Of a DNA stretch of 20,863 bases, positions 1 to 6,804 are shown in pieces. The stretch comes from a virus. Under the pieces are notes generated by a model. That model ran no database searches. It was not told where the DNA came from and saw only the letters and a list, made by a program, of their open reading frames with translations. How positions within the stretch are numbered: position 1 is the stretch's first letter; every line of letters begins with the position of its first letter. Location: IMG/VR virus record IMGVR_UViG_3300017917_002363, positions 1 through 20,863 of that record. One strand, given 5' to 3'. The translations under genes were made by a program, and so were the position numbers.

Positions 1-1
1 A

Positions 2-97
2 ACCTTTGAAACTGATGCCATGTGGTATGTAAAAGATATTATTGAATTGTATGAAAGAAAGAATCCAAAAATTACTTGGGCTGAAGGATATGAATAA
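2..97 (+). CDS. C-terminal end of an unidentified protein (partial)
   Basis: An open frame enters from the left edge and gives 31 residues ending in AEGYE before TAA at 95-97. The stop overlaps the ATG of the next gene by one base (TAATG), the junction style used throughout this window, which supports it being coding. The fragment (containing DAMWYVKDIIELYE) is too short to name; it has no membrane segment or metal motif. Confidence 0.6.
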   Translation, partial: TFETDAMWYVKDIIELYERKNPKITWAEGYE

Positions 98-498
98 TGG
101 GAATATCGGCATATAAAGAAGTAACCGAATGGTCAGAATCAGAATTCGTGGTGCCTAATCATACATACTTATTTGATGGCAAGTCCAATATTCTGGCCTA
201 TGCTCGTGAGAGTGATGGTCAGGTGATGGTATTCAAGAAACCATTGCCTATGGATACTCGTAGGCGTAAGTTTATCAAGGTCAAACATAAAGAATTAGAC
301 AGAATAGGCGCAACGGTGGTGCTTGATGAACCAAAGGCATTGAATGTGCCTCATTGGCAGGTCAAGAGTGATTCCGGCAAGACCTATACAGTCACCTTAG
401 AATCTGGTAAGTACCAATGTAATTGTGTTGGTTATTCGTATCGTGGTAAATGTAAACATAGTGAGCAAATAAAAAATGAAACTAGCATTAGCAAGTGA
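97..498 (+). CDS. Small protein with a SWIM-like zinc finger
   Basis: The gene encodes 133 residues. The C-terminus has a CxC...CxH arrangement (C108, C110, C119, H121), the pattern of SWIM zinc fingers, which usually bind DNA or partner proteins. The rest is a charged, mostly beta-like region without a motif I recognise. The start is favoured by AAGGA at 84-88 and by the one-base overlap with the preceding stop. The last 23 bases overlap the phosphoesterase gene in another frame, so the two are probably translationally coupled. SWIM assignment rests on residue spacing only, and no function is proposed beyond zinc binding. Confidence 0.7.
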   Translation: MGISAYKEVTEWSESEFVVPNHTYLFDGKSNILAYARESDGQVMVFKKPLPMDTRRRKFIKVKHKELDRIGATVVLDEPKALNVPHWQVKSDSGKTYTVTLESGKYQCNCVGYSYRGKCKHSEQIKNETSISK

Positions 499-1366
499 TA
501 TCCATTTAGAATTTGGTGATTTAGACTTCACCAATGATGAGAACGCAGAGGTTTTAATCCTCAGCGGGGATATTTGCACGGCTAAAATGTTTGAAACCAG
601 TTTGGCCGATGCTGTGAAAAACTTCTTTGCTCGTTGTGCTGATAGATTCCCTCATGTTGTGTATGTGATGGGTAACCATGAGCATTACAATTATGATTTC
701 AAATACACTGCCAAGGATATCAAGAAGCACCTAAAGGTTTGGCCTAACATTCAGTTGTTAGACAATAAACCATGGACGCTTCATGATGAGGTTACATTCA
801 TTGGTGGTACATTGTGGACCGATATGAATAAGGAAGATTCTACTACAATGTGGCATGTAGGCAGGTGTATGAATGATTTTCAAATCATTAAGAATAGTAA
901 GCGTATGATTCACCGTAAGAACAATGTATACAAGAAAGATGCCAATGGTAATTTAATATTTGATGAAAAAGGTAATATGGTTGTTGAACGGGTCGATTCA
1001 TACGAAAGGCCTTCAACACTACAACCAGAAGATGTGGTACCTGAGTTCAAAGCCATGATAAAGTTGATTGATAAGACGGTGAAGGACAAATACGACCATA
1101 AGTTTGTGGTGGTTGGGCACCATGCACCAAGTAAACTATCAACCAAACCATGGTATGAGCATGATGTGTTGATGAATGGTGCATATAGTTCTGATTTGAA
1201 CCAATTCATTTTGGAACGGCCACAAATCAAATTGTGGACTCATGGACATACACATGATGATTTTGATTATATGATTGGCACAACCAGAGTGGTGTGTAAT
1301 CCTCGTGGTTACATTCATCATGAGCCTCGTGCTGATAATTTTAAGTTGAAGTATTTGGAGGTATAA
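476..1366 (+). CDS. Calcineurin-like metallophosphoesterase
   Basis: The 296-residue product carries the ordered motifs of the calcineurin-like phosphoesterase fold: DIH (D8, H10), GD (D32), GNHE (66-69), GHH (214-216) and GHTH (257-260). These residues bind two metal ions and cleave phosphomonoesters or phosphodiesters. Substrate cannot be told from sequence; family members in phages act on nucleotides, nucleic acid ends or protein phosphates. The length is normal for a stand-alone domain, with no signal peptide, so it should be cytoplasmic. The start at 476 puts the first beta strand (KLALASDIH) right at the N-terminus, as is usual in this family, and overlaps the upstream gene by 23 bases. 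A hairpin follows 1 base after the stop. Confidence 0.9.
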   Translation: MKLALASDIHLEFGDLDFTNDENAEVLILSGDICTAKMFETSLADAVKNFFARCADRFPHVVYVMGNHEHYNYDFKYTAKDIKKHLKVWPNIQLLDNKPWTLHDEVTFIGGTLWTDMNKEDSTTMWHVGRCMNDFQIIKNSKRMIHRKNNVYKKDANGNLIFDEKGNMVVERVDSYERPSTLQPEDVVPEFKAMIKLIDKTVKDKYDHKFVVVGHHAPSKLSTKPWYEHDVLMNGAYSSDLNQFILERPQIKLWTHGHTHDDFDYMIGTTRVVCNPRGYIHHEPRADNFKLKYLEV

Positions 1367-1395
1367 CCAGCTGTTGTATTGAAACAACAGTCTGG
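1367..1395 (+). terminator. Strong hairpin after the phosphoesterase gene
   Basis: CCAGCTGTTG (1367-1376) pairs with CAACAG plus CTGG (1385-1390 and 1392-1395), giving a 10-bp stem with one bulged T and an 8-base loop. Only a short TT follows before the next promoter, so it may be a weak intrinsic terminator or an RNA end-protecting hairpin. It separates the upstream genes from the tRNA promoter. Confidence 0.55.
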
Positions 1396-1423
1396 TTGAC
1401 ATAGTATGTGGTTCTGTTATAAT
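1396..1423 (+). promoter_or_regulatory. Near-consensus sigma70 promoter for tRNA-Glu and downstream genes
   Basis: A perfect -35 (TTGACA, 1396-1401) and a perfect -10 (TATAAT, 1418-1423) are separated by 16 bases. Predicted transcription start is about 1430, a few bases before the tRNA 5' end at 1439. Such host-like promoters are used early by T4-type phages. It probably reads through the tRNA into the ATPase gene at 1550, because no terminator is seen between them. Confidence 0.8.
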
Positions 1424-1438
1424 GGTAGTTGAAATTGA

Positions 1439-1513
1439 GCACCTATCGTCTATCGGTTAGGACATCGCCCTTTCACGGCGGGAAGAGGAGTTCGATTCTC
1501 CTTAGGTGTACCA
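1439..1513 (+). tRNA. tRNA-Glu (anticodon TTC)
   Basis: A full cloverleaf can be drawn: acceptor stem GCACCTA (1439-1445) with TAGGTGT (1503-1509), a D arm with GTC/GAC, anticodon stem TCGCC/GGCGG around loop CTTTCAC with anticodon TTC at 1472-1474, and a T arm AGGAG-TTCGATT-CTCCT. The discriminator is A1510 and CCA is encoded (1511-1513). The anticodon region closely matches bacterial tRNA-Glu. It has its own strong promoter. The 3' flank after CCA (GAAGTATT) resembles the flank after the tmRNA acceptor CCA at 19407. Confidence 0.95.
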
Positions 1514-1549
1514 GAAGTATTAAATAATGTTTATTGTGAAAGGTGTAAA

Positions 1550-2710
1550 ATGAAACTAAACAAAAACGGCATCGCTTTCGTAGAAGCGGCAGAAAAATTA
1601 TACGGCCTCGGTGCAATATTGACACGAGATAATATTGCTCATGTGGTTAGTGAAGCAGATGTGCCATATCCTTATTGGTTTGTCACCAAAGCAGAATATC
1701 GTGGCGCCAATCGTGGTGAATATATTTTGCCTAACATTGGCACCAAGAAACAAAAAGCTCCAGTTGCTGAAGAAGAATTGGAAGTTGCCTATGCACAACC
1801 TGCTCAAGTATTAGAATTCCGCCAACCAAAATTGTTGGATGAATCTGATTCTGCCGTGCCAACCAAATTTGAAGGTTATGTGCCATTTGGTTTCTATAAA
1901 GATTTGTTTGGCATTGTCAAATCTAAAATGTTTTATCCTGTATTCATCACCGGTTTATCAGGCAACGGCAAAACCTTAATGGTTGAGCAAGTGTGTGCTG
2001 AATTAAACCGTGAATGTATCCGTGTGAATATCTCCATTGAAACTGATGAAACTGATTTGCTTGGTGGCCCTACATTGATTAACGGTAATGTGGTTAATCG
2101 TGATGGTCCTGTATTGCAGGCGATGAAGAAAGGTGCCGTGTTGTTGATTGACGAAGTAGACCGTGGTTCTAATAAACTAATGTGTTTGCAAGGCATTCTC
2201 GAAGGTAAACCATATTACAATAAGAAAACTGGTGAGGTTGTAAAACCTACCAATGGTTTCACCGTGATTGCCACCGCCAACACCAAAGGTCGTGGTTCAG
2301 AAGAAGGTCGTTATCTTTCACAAGTGCTTGATGATGCTTTCTTAGAACGCTTTCCAATCACAGTAGAACAGGAATATCCTGATGCCAAGACTGAGAAAAA
2401 GATTCTCAAGCCATTGATTGAGGATCAGGAGTTTGTTGAGAATTTATGCCAATGGGCAGATGTGGTACGCCAATCATTTGACCAAGGTGCTACTGATGAG
2501 ATTATTTCCACTCGCCGTTTGGTGCATATTGCCAAAGCATATGGAATTTTTAAAGATAGAATGAAAGCCATTGAGCTTTGTGTATCACGATTTGATGCCG
2601 AAACTAAAATGGCATTTCTGGACTTGTATTCGAAGGTAGATAATACCGTAGAATCACCTGCGAATACCAGTACCATTTCTACCACAACCGAGGTTGCCAA
2701 CCAACCATAA
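1550..2710 (+). CDS. CobS/MoxR-like AAA+ ATPase
   Basis: The 386-residue product contains Walker A GLSGNGKT (135-142), Walker B VLLIDE (197-202), sensor-1-like ATAN (241-244) and a DDAFLERF segment (261-268) typical of the MoxR/CobS group. These ring ATPases remodel protein partners, often together with a VWA-domain protein, which is not in this window. Marine T4-like phages commonly carry this gene, often labelled cobS after the cobaltochelatase subunit, although a role in cobalamin synthesis is unproven there. An N-terminal region of about 100 residues containing YPYWFVT precedes the ATPase domain, and a Ser/Thr-rich tail ends the protein. AAAGGTG just upstream supports the start. A sigma70-like promoter overlaps the end of the gene. 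Confidence 0.88.
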   Translation: MKLNKNGIAFVEAAEKLYGLGAILTRDNIAHVVSEADVPYPYWFVTKAEYRGANRGEYILPNIGTKKQKAPVAEEELEVAYAQPAQVLEFRQPKLLDESDSAVPTKFEGYVPFGFYKDLFGIVKSKMFYPVFITGLSGNGKTLMVEQVCAELNRECIRVNISIETDETDLLGGPTLINGNVVNRDGPVLQAMKKGAVLLIDEVDRGSNKLMCLQGILEGKPYYNKKTGEVVKPTNGFTVIATANTKGRGSEEGRYLSQVLDDAFLERFPITVEQEYPDAKTEKKILKPLIEDQEFVENLCQWADVVRQSFDQGATDEIISTRRLVHIAKAYGIFKDRMKAIELCVSRFDAETKMAFLDLYSKVDNTVESPANTSTISTTTEVANQP

Positions 2711-2722
2711 GTGTGATAAAAT
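2694..2722 (+). promoter_or_regulatory. Candidate sigma70 promoter at the end of the ATPase gene
   Basis: TTGCCA (2694-2699, 5 of 6 to consensus) and TAAAAT (2717-2722, 5 of 6) are 17 bases apart. The predicted start near 2729 would give a leader of about 50 bases for the gene at 2778. It overlaps coding sequence, so it is a pattern match that needs mapping. Confidence 0.5.
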
Positions 2723-2777
2723 GGTTCATGTAGTTGTTAGTTTATATTATGTTTATTTTGATTGAAGGAGTATTATA

Positions 2778-3113
2778 ATGGCTTTAACTGTTCGTAAAGG
2801 TAAGATTAATCGTCACGAGAAAATTACCCAAGTGTTGTTGTCTGGTAAACCTGTGAGTCCTGATGAAATTCAAGCAGTATTCAAAGGCACCGACCAAGAG
2901 AGTGTGCTGTATCGCCTCTCGACCAACATCTATAACATTCGTAAAGATGGTGGTATCGTGAAAGTAATCAAGAATGGTCGCAAGGTTCAAGCGTATCAGT
3001 TGGTTAACTTCACCGAGTTCGATAGCAATGGCCGTTACAAAGGCAAAGTATCAGCACCCGCTGTGCAACCTGCTTCTGTAAAACCTGTTGCTGCCCAACC
3101 TGTTGCAGCTTAA
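2778..3113 (+). CDS. Small winged-helix-like phage protein
   Basis: The product has 111 residues. The first 80 look like a winged helix-turn-helix: helices around residues 11-23 and 28-36, then a helix with LYRLSTNIYNIRKDGG and a beta wing ending in AYQLVN. This suggests DNA binding, possibly regulatory. The last 20 or so residues are a low-complexity Ala/Pro/Val tail with repeated QPA and KPVA units. A strong Shine-Dalgarno AAGGAG (2765-2770) lies 7 bases before the ATG. Similar small proteins next to the CobS-like ATPase are familiar from marine T4-like phages. Two overlapping hairpins lie directly downstream. The HTH call is from sequence pattern alone. Confidence 0.7.
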   Translation: MALTVRKGKINRHEKITQVLLSGKPVSPDEIQAVFKGTDQESVLYRLSTNIYNIRKDGGIVKVIKNGRKVQAYQLVNFTEFDSNGRYKGKVSAPAVQPASVKPVAAQPVAA

Positions 3114-3120
3114 GAAGTAG

Positions 3121-3181
3121 AATATGGCCCCTCGTGAGAGGCTGCCATATTGAAGTATATTCATCGAGTGTGCTTCAATAT
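3121..3181 (+). promoter_or_regulatory. Two mutually exclusive RNA hairpins upstream of the DUF262-HNH gene
   Basis: Hairpin 1 pairs AATATGGC (3121-3128) with GCCATATT (3144-3151) and inside it CCTC with GAGG around a GTGA tetraloop (GNRA type). Hairpin 2 pairs ATATTGAAG (3147-3155) with CTTCAATAT (3173-3181). They share ATATT (3147-3151), so only one can be fully formed. No clear T-run follows. This could be a terminator/antiterminator or RNA processing signal between the two genes. Confidence 0.5.
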
Positions 3182-3220
3182 AGCAATATTAATTAAATTA
3201 TTTTATATTATGAGGACAAA

Positions 3221-4630
3221 ATGGCAAAATTAAGTAACAGGAATTTATCAAAAAATTCTCCCACTTTTCATTTTACTGATTTTGAAACAAAAAGGTTTTT
3301 TCTAAACAGGACCGAATTCACACATGATTTTTTAAATGGTGTGGCGCTGGATCTTTCTTTTCAACGGCACGCATGCTGGCCGTTATCACAAATGACGGAT
3401 TACTGCACATCGGTACTTTTGGGTAATGCGCCGAGTCCTATTGTTGTAGTTAATATTGAAAAATCTTTGCAAAAAGCAATTAAACCTAGTAGCGATTATG
3501 ATTATTTTAAATCATGGCAAGCTTTGGGATACAAATGGATTTCTATTGACGGAAATAATCGAACCACCGCTTTGAGAAAGTTTTACAATAATGAAGTTCC
3601 AATCAGCCATGGAAAATACCTAAGAAGTGTTGTCATTAATATTGATGGCTCAAATGATACTTTTGCAAAAATTCCTGAAGAAATTAAACAAAAGGCCTAT
3701 GAAGATTCTCAAATTACTGTAGTTGAATATCATGTAGCCAGCCGGCAAGATTGTTCAGATTTATTTCTCAATATTAATAGTGGAAAAACTTTAAATCCAC
3801 AAGAAAAAAGAAATGCTAAATTGACACCTATTGCAAAAGAGATACGAGAACTGGCTAATAATAGTATTCAAGCATTAAGATATATCACAGATTACAAAAA
3901 TGGTAATGAGGGATATCCAATTGATGAAATGATTGCTAGAATGGCTTGCGTTCATGCTTTTGGTACAAACCACAGTTCAAGCAAAAAAGATTTAAATGAA
4001 GCATACGAAGAAAATTCCAATGTTTGGCCACAATTTATTTCTCATGGTGGAAAAGAATGTGTTCAAAAAACAATTAACCTAGTTGGTAAGTATGCCACAG
4101 AAAAATTTAAAAACAAAGCTACATTGTTAAATTTGTTTATTACTGTAAGTACCTTATACAAACAAAATAAGAGAATTATTAATGATGAAAAATTCTTTGA
4201 ATGGTTTATTAAAACTGAAACAGGCCGACTACACAAAGTTGCGTGGAAATCACCTCAAGGTGAAGTTTGGTTATACGAAACATGTGGTCGTAATAACACT
4301 AAGCCCAATTTAAATGGTCGTTATAAGCTTATTCTTGAAGATATTGAATCTGCACCAAAGCATATTATTTCAGATCCTTTGGATGATAAAAGAATTTTCA
4401 CGAAAAAAGAAAAGCATCAGGCTTGGCTGAATCAAAACGGCATTTGCCCTGTAACAGGAAAAGAAATTCCTGAAGATGAAATTTATGATTCGGAGTTGTG
4501 GCAAGCGCATCATTGCAAAATACCTCATTCATTTGGCGGAACAACAACGCAAGATAATTGCCAATTGATTGATGCAAAAGCTAACAAACAATTGGGTAAT
4601 AGTTACACACCTGAATTAGAGGCTGCCTAA
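3221..4630 (+). CDS. DUF262-like and HNH nuclease-like protein
   Basis: The 469-residue product has an N-terminal DUF262/ParB-like region with DGNNRTTA (110-117), matching the DGQQR-type motif of that superfamily. The C-terminus carries an HNH-like finger (C409, HH 430-431, H436, N446, N455). The combination recalls GmrSD-type modification-dependent restriction proteins, in which DUF262 uses nucleotides and HNH cuts DNA. Here it could degrade host DNA, exclude other phages or act as a homing-type nuclease; none of these is proven. The gene looks more AT-rich and A-heavy than its neighbours and stands alone between a structured leader and tiny genes, which suggests recent acquisition. The start is supported by GAGGA (3212-3216). 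Confidence 0.78.
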   Translation: MAKLSNRNLSKNSPTFHFTDFETKRFFLNRTEFTHDFLNGVALDLSFQRHACWPLSQMTDYCTSVLLGNAPSPIVVVNIEKSLQKAIKPSSDYDYFKSWQALGYKWISIDGNNRTTALRKFYNNEVPISHGKYLRSVVINIDGSNDTFAKIPEEIKQKAYEDSQITVVEYHVASRQDCSDLFLNINSGKTLNPQEKRNAKLTPIAKEIRELANNSIQALRYITDYKNGNEGYPIDEMIARMACVHAFGTNHSSSKKDLNEAYEENSNVWPQFISHGGKECVQKTINLVGKYATEKFKNKATLLNLFITVSTLYKQNKRIINDEKFFEWFIKTETGRLHKVAWKSPQGEVWLYETCGRNNTKPNLNGRYKLILEDIESAPKHIISDPLDDKRIFTKKEKHQAWLNQNGICPVTGKEIPEDEIYDSELWQAHHCKIPHSFGGTTTQDNCQLIDAKANKQLGNSYTPELEAA

Positions 4631-4643
4631 TTAAAGGAACATT

Positions 4644-4826
4644 ATGAGAAGTATTTGGCACTATAAAGATTATAGTTATTGGTACAGCGTTGAGGAAGAG
4701 GAAGATAATGTTAAAATTTATCATTACGCCTACAATGTGCCTTATGGTTCAAAACTATTGAATTATAGCCCCTATGAAAAAATGACCGAAGAAGCATTTC
4801 GTAAAATTGTGGATGAACTTGTTTAA
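4644..4826 (+). CDS. Small hypothetical protein, aromatic and acidic
   Basis: This gene encodes 60 residues with many Tyr and Trp in the first half and an EEEED cluster at residues 17-21. No motif is recognised. AAAGGAAC shortly before the ATG is a good ribosome binding site, and the stop overlaps the next start (TAATG), so it is likely translated. Confidence 0.6.
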   Translation: MRSIWHYKDYSYWYSVEEEEDNVKIYHYAYNVPYGSKLLNYSPYEKMTEEAFRKIVDELV

Positions 4827-5005
4827 TGCCGTTAATTCTTTTGATTGTTTGTATCGCCTGTGCGTTTGCAGCAGGCATGGAGTATTCGTGTAAAAATACA
4901 CTAAATTACTCACCAGGAATGTTTGGAGGCCTACTGGTGTGTTCGGTGGTACTAGGCCTTATACTGATTGGCGTTCTCTCACCAGAGGCGCTCCTAATTG
5001 ACTGA
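4826..5005 (+). CDS. Tiny two-helix membrane protein
   Basis: An ATG overlapping the previous stop by one base opens a 59-codon frame ending in TGA at 5003-5005. The product has two hydrophobic stretches (about residues 3-17 and 32-51) separated by a polar loop, typical of a small inner-membrane protein. It fills what would otherwise be a 190-base gap in a tightly packed genome. Function unknown; small phage membrane proteins can affect lysis or superinfection, but nothing here shows that. Confidence 0.6.
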   Translation: MPLILLIVCIACAFAAGMEYSCKNTLNYSPGMFGGLLVCSVVLGLILIGVLSPEALLID

Positions 5006-5018
5006 TGGAGATTATATT

Positions 5019-5186
5019 ATGAGTATTGATAAAAGTGAAATGTTTGAATATCTGGATACTTTGCGTGAAAGTGGAGTGACCAATATGTTTGGAGCCGGCC
5101 CATATCTTGAGCAGGCATTTGATATTGACCGCAGAGAAGCCAAAACCATTCTGTTAGAGTGGATGCATCAATATTCACCACAATGA
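5019..5186 (+). CDS. Small conserved phage protein
   Basis: The 55-residue product starts at the ATG at 5019, chosen over a TTG at 4998 because GGAG (5007-5010) lies 8 bases upstream of it. It appears to be all helical: MSIDKSEMFEYL, a Gly-rich turn FGAGPYL, then a helix ending in ILLEWMHQY. It resembles small conserved proteins of marine T4-like phages that I cannot assign a function. Its TGA overlaps the next ATG (ATGA). Confidence 0.65.
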   Translation: MSIDKSEMFEYLDTLRESGVTNMFGAGPYLEQAFDIDRREAKTILLEWMHQYSPQ

Positions 5187-5407
5187 GTTGGGTTCTTTTG
5201 TTCTGGTTGAATACATCAACCGGCTATCAATATCATATTCATTCAGAATATTCCTCAATAGAAGAATGCCGAGTGAAGGCCGAATATTATGATAAAATAT
5301 TCAAACAGGTTGGTTCTAATTTAATTGGTGCTTGTAGAAAAGAACAGTTTACAAAACATTTGAATGAGAAAAACAAATTGGTTTATAGAAAAGAGGTGAT
5401 TCGATGA
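5183..5407 (+). CDS. Small protein with hydrophobic N-terminus and two cysteines
   Basis: The start is placed at the ATG at 5183, which shares ATGA with the previous stop, rather than at 5159. The product has 74 residues: a short hydrophobic start (SWVLLFWL), then a polar part with C29 and C51. This could be an exported small domain with a disulfide, but the hydrophobic segment is too short to be sure of a signal peptide. AGAGGTG near its end serves as ribosome binding site for the next gene. Function unknown. Confidence 0.55.
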   Translation: MSWVLLFWLNTSTGYQYHIHSEYSSIEECRVKAEYYDKIFKQVGSNLIGACRKEQFTKHLNEKNKLVYRKEVIR

Positions 5408-5694
5408 GTGATAGATTTGATTTTGAACAACAGATATTGAAATGTTGGAATATTGTGGATGACCTCAAAGACCTTGATGAAGGTCTTTTTGAAGAATGGT
5501 TGAATTTTGATAAAGATAGTGTGTCAAATCACATTCTTGGTATTGCAAATAGTTATGATGTAAAATTTAATAAACTGTGGAATCAATTTGAAACCGTTGT
5601 AATGGATTTGGTTCGTGAGAATAAAATGCTCAACGAAGAATGTGAAGCTTTACGAAAACAGTTAGAGAAAGCAGAAAAGAAATATGCAAAATGA
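5404..5694 (+). CDS. Small acidic protein with C-terminal coiled coil
   Basis: The product has 96 residues. The first 60 are acidic and aromatic (FEQQILKCWNIVDDL), and the last 30 form a heptad-like helix rich in Glu, Lys and Leu, probably a coiled coil. The FEQQIL...CW type of small protein is familiar from marine T4-like phages but has no known role. The start overlaps the previous gene by 4 bases and the end overlaps the next by 11. Confidence 0.68.
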   Translation: MSDRFDFEQQILKCWNIVDDLKDLDEGLFEEWLNFDKDSVSNHILGIANSYDVKFNKLWNQFETVVMDLVRENKMLNEECEALRKQLEKAEKKYAK

Positions 5695-5863
5695 TAAACC
5701 AAGAGCAAGAATGATTCAAATTGCTCGTGCCGATATTCCTAAGTTTCTCTCAATGTTGGAAGAAACACAATATGAATTGATTGAGGCAGCCGTAGCGAGC
5801 CGAGAGAAACAAGGATTTCCCGAAGCCACTATGGTTATCAAACACATCATGGAGAAAAGGTGA
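5684..5863 (+). CDS. Small basic/helical hypothetical protein
   Basis: An ATG at 5684, inside the end of the previous gene, opens a 59-codon frame ending in TGA at 5861-5863, which overlaps the next ATG by one base. The product begins MQNDKPRARM and is probably helical, with no membrane segment or metal motif. The double overlap with neighbours and the lack of any other frame filling this interval support it. Confidence 0.6.
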   Translation: MQNDKPRARMIQIARADIPKFLSMLEETQYELIEAAVASREKQGFPEATMVIKHIMEKR

Positions 5864-6093
5864 TGGATTTTGAGAATGATGAAATGTTGGACCAGTTAGC
5901 ACTTGATATTGATACCGAGTTGCTGAAATGGATTCATACATTTGAAATACCAGCCTTGGCACTAAGCGCTGTGATATTGGCTCGATTGGTCTGGTTGGCC
6001 AAACTTGGTAACTATGAGAAAGATTTGGTTCAGTTGTTGGAACATCCTAGGACCATGTTGGACAAAGAAGAAACTACCAAAGTGGTTCATTAA
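5863..6093 (+). CDS. Small conserved phage protein with a hydrophobic helix
   Basis: The 76-residue product starts at the ATG at 5863 (a GTG lies one codon upstream). After an acidic N-terminus there is a hydrophobic helix around residues 28-47 (PALALSAVILARLVWLAKL) that contains Arg and Lys. It could be a buried amphipathic helix or a weak membrane segment. Proteins with an ARLxWLAK-type helix are familiar from marine T4-like phages, function unknown. A 106-base noncoding stretch follows. Confidence 0.62.
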   Translation: MDFENDEMLDQLALDIDTELLKWIHTFEIPALALSAVILARLVWLAKLGNYEKDLVQLLEHPRTMLDKEETTKVVH

Positions 6094-6125
6094 GAAAATC
6101 GATTAAGACCATCAAAAAATATCAT

Positions 6126-6165
6126 TAGACAAAACTACTTAATAGTGTTAAACTATGTATAAGTA
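6126..6165 (+). promoter_or_regulatory. Candidate promoter(s) before the rubrerythrin gene
   Basis: TAGACA (6126-6131, 5 of 6 to a -35) and TAAACT (6149-6154, 4 of 6 to a -10) are 17 bases apart. Just after them TATAAGTA (6158-6165) matches the T4 late octamer at 7 of 8 positions. The same TATAAGTA variant occurs at 19091 before another transcription unit. An early/late promoter pair is possible. The interval 6094-6199 holds no gene. Confidence 0.35.
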
Positions 6166-6199
6166 ATATTGTTAGTTTTTAACTATTAAAGGAGATGTT

Positions 6200-6649
6200 A
6201 TGAGTATTACCATTAGAAACCTTGAAAGTGCATTGGCAGGCGAAAGTCAGGCACATATTAAGTATCGTTATTTCGCCAAGATTGCTCGTGAGGAAGGCTT
6301 TGAAGAAGTGGCAAAACACTTTGAACATACTGCCAACCAAGAGTTACTACACGCATGGGGTCACCTAGAATTGTTGATTGGTAAACCATCGACAAAAGAA
6401 TGTTTAGAAAAAGCCATTGAAGGTGAAACATATGAGTTCACACAAATGTATCCTGCATTTGAAGCCCAAGCTCAATTAGATGGTGATGAGGCTGCTGTAG
6501 AAGAAGCACAGCACCAAATTGCTGAATCAAAAGAGCACGCTGAACAATTTATTCAAGTATTGCGTAAGGCAGAAAAACGTTTTGCAGCTTTAAAGAAAGT
6601 TGAAGAGCGTCATGCAAACGCTTACAAAAAAGTATTGGAGACCGTATAA
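6200..6649 (+). CDS. Rubrerythrin-type diiron protein (no rubredoxin domain)
   Basis: The 149-residue product is a ferritin-like four-helix protein of the rubrerythrin group. Likely iron ligands are E15 (AGES), E48 and H51 (NQELLHA), E76 (EGETYEF) and E135/H138 (VEERHANAY). Rubrerythrins reduce hydrogen peroxide with electrons from a rubredoxin centre. Residues about 100-131 look like an extra helical insertion before the last ligand helix. The usual C-terminal rubredoxin domain is absent here but is encoded by the next, overlapping gene. AAAGGAG gives a strong ribosome binding site. In infection it may detoxify peroxide in a host with few defences; this is inference. Confidence 0.85.
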   Translation: MSITIRNLESALAGESQAHIKYRYFAKIAREEGFEEVAKHFEHTANQELLHAWGHLELLIGKPSTKECLEKAIEGETYEFTQMYPAFEAQAQLDGDEAAVEEAQHQIAESKEHAEQFIQVLRKAEKRFAALKKVEERHANAYKKVLETV

Positions 6650-6777
6650 TGGAATACTATCGTTGCGTGGTCTGCGGCCACATTTTATCAGTAGAAGATT
6701 ATAATGCATTACCAGATGATGTTACTTGTCCTGAGTGTGGTGTAAGTAAATCTGATTATGAATTGATAAAAGAATAA
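6649..6777 (+). CDS. Rubredoxin-like two-knuckle iron protein
   Basis: This 42-residue protein starts one base inside the stop of the rubrerythrin gene (TAATG). It has both rubredoxin knuckles, C6-x-x-C9-G and C27-x-x-C30-G, with LPDD before the second and a KSDYELI end, as in rubredoxin. Four cysteines should bind one iron and pass electrons, most likely to the diiron protein next door. It matches the C-terminal domain of ordinary rubrerythrins in length and motif, so the pair looks like one enzyme split into two genes. Confidence 0.85.
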   Translation: MEYYRCVVCGHILSVEDYNALPDDVTCPECGVSKSDYELIKE

Positions 6778-6804
6778 TCTAAAAAACCAAACTATATATT
6801 TGTT

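Noticed and set aside
910-1230. Minus-strand open frames of 60-118 codons (for example 910-1230, 1139-1402, 8785-9141, 17264-17515)
   Set aside because: They lie antisense to convincing + strand genes, lack ribosome binding sites and family motifs, and no gene order supports them.
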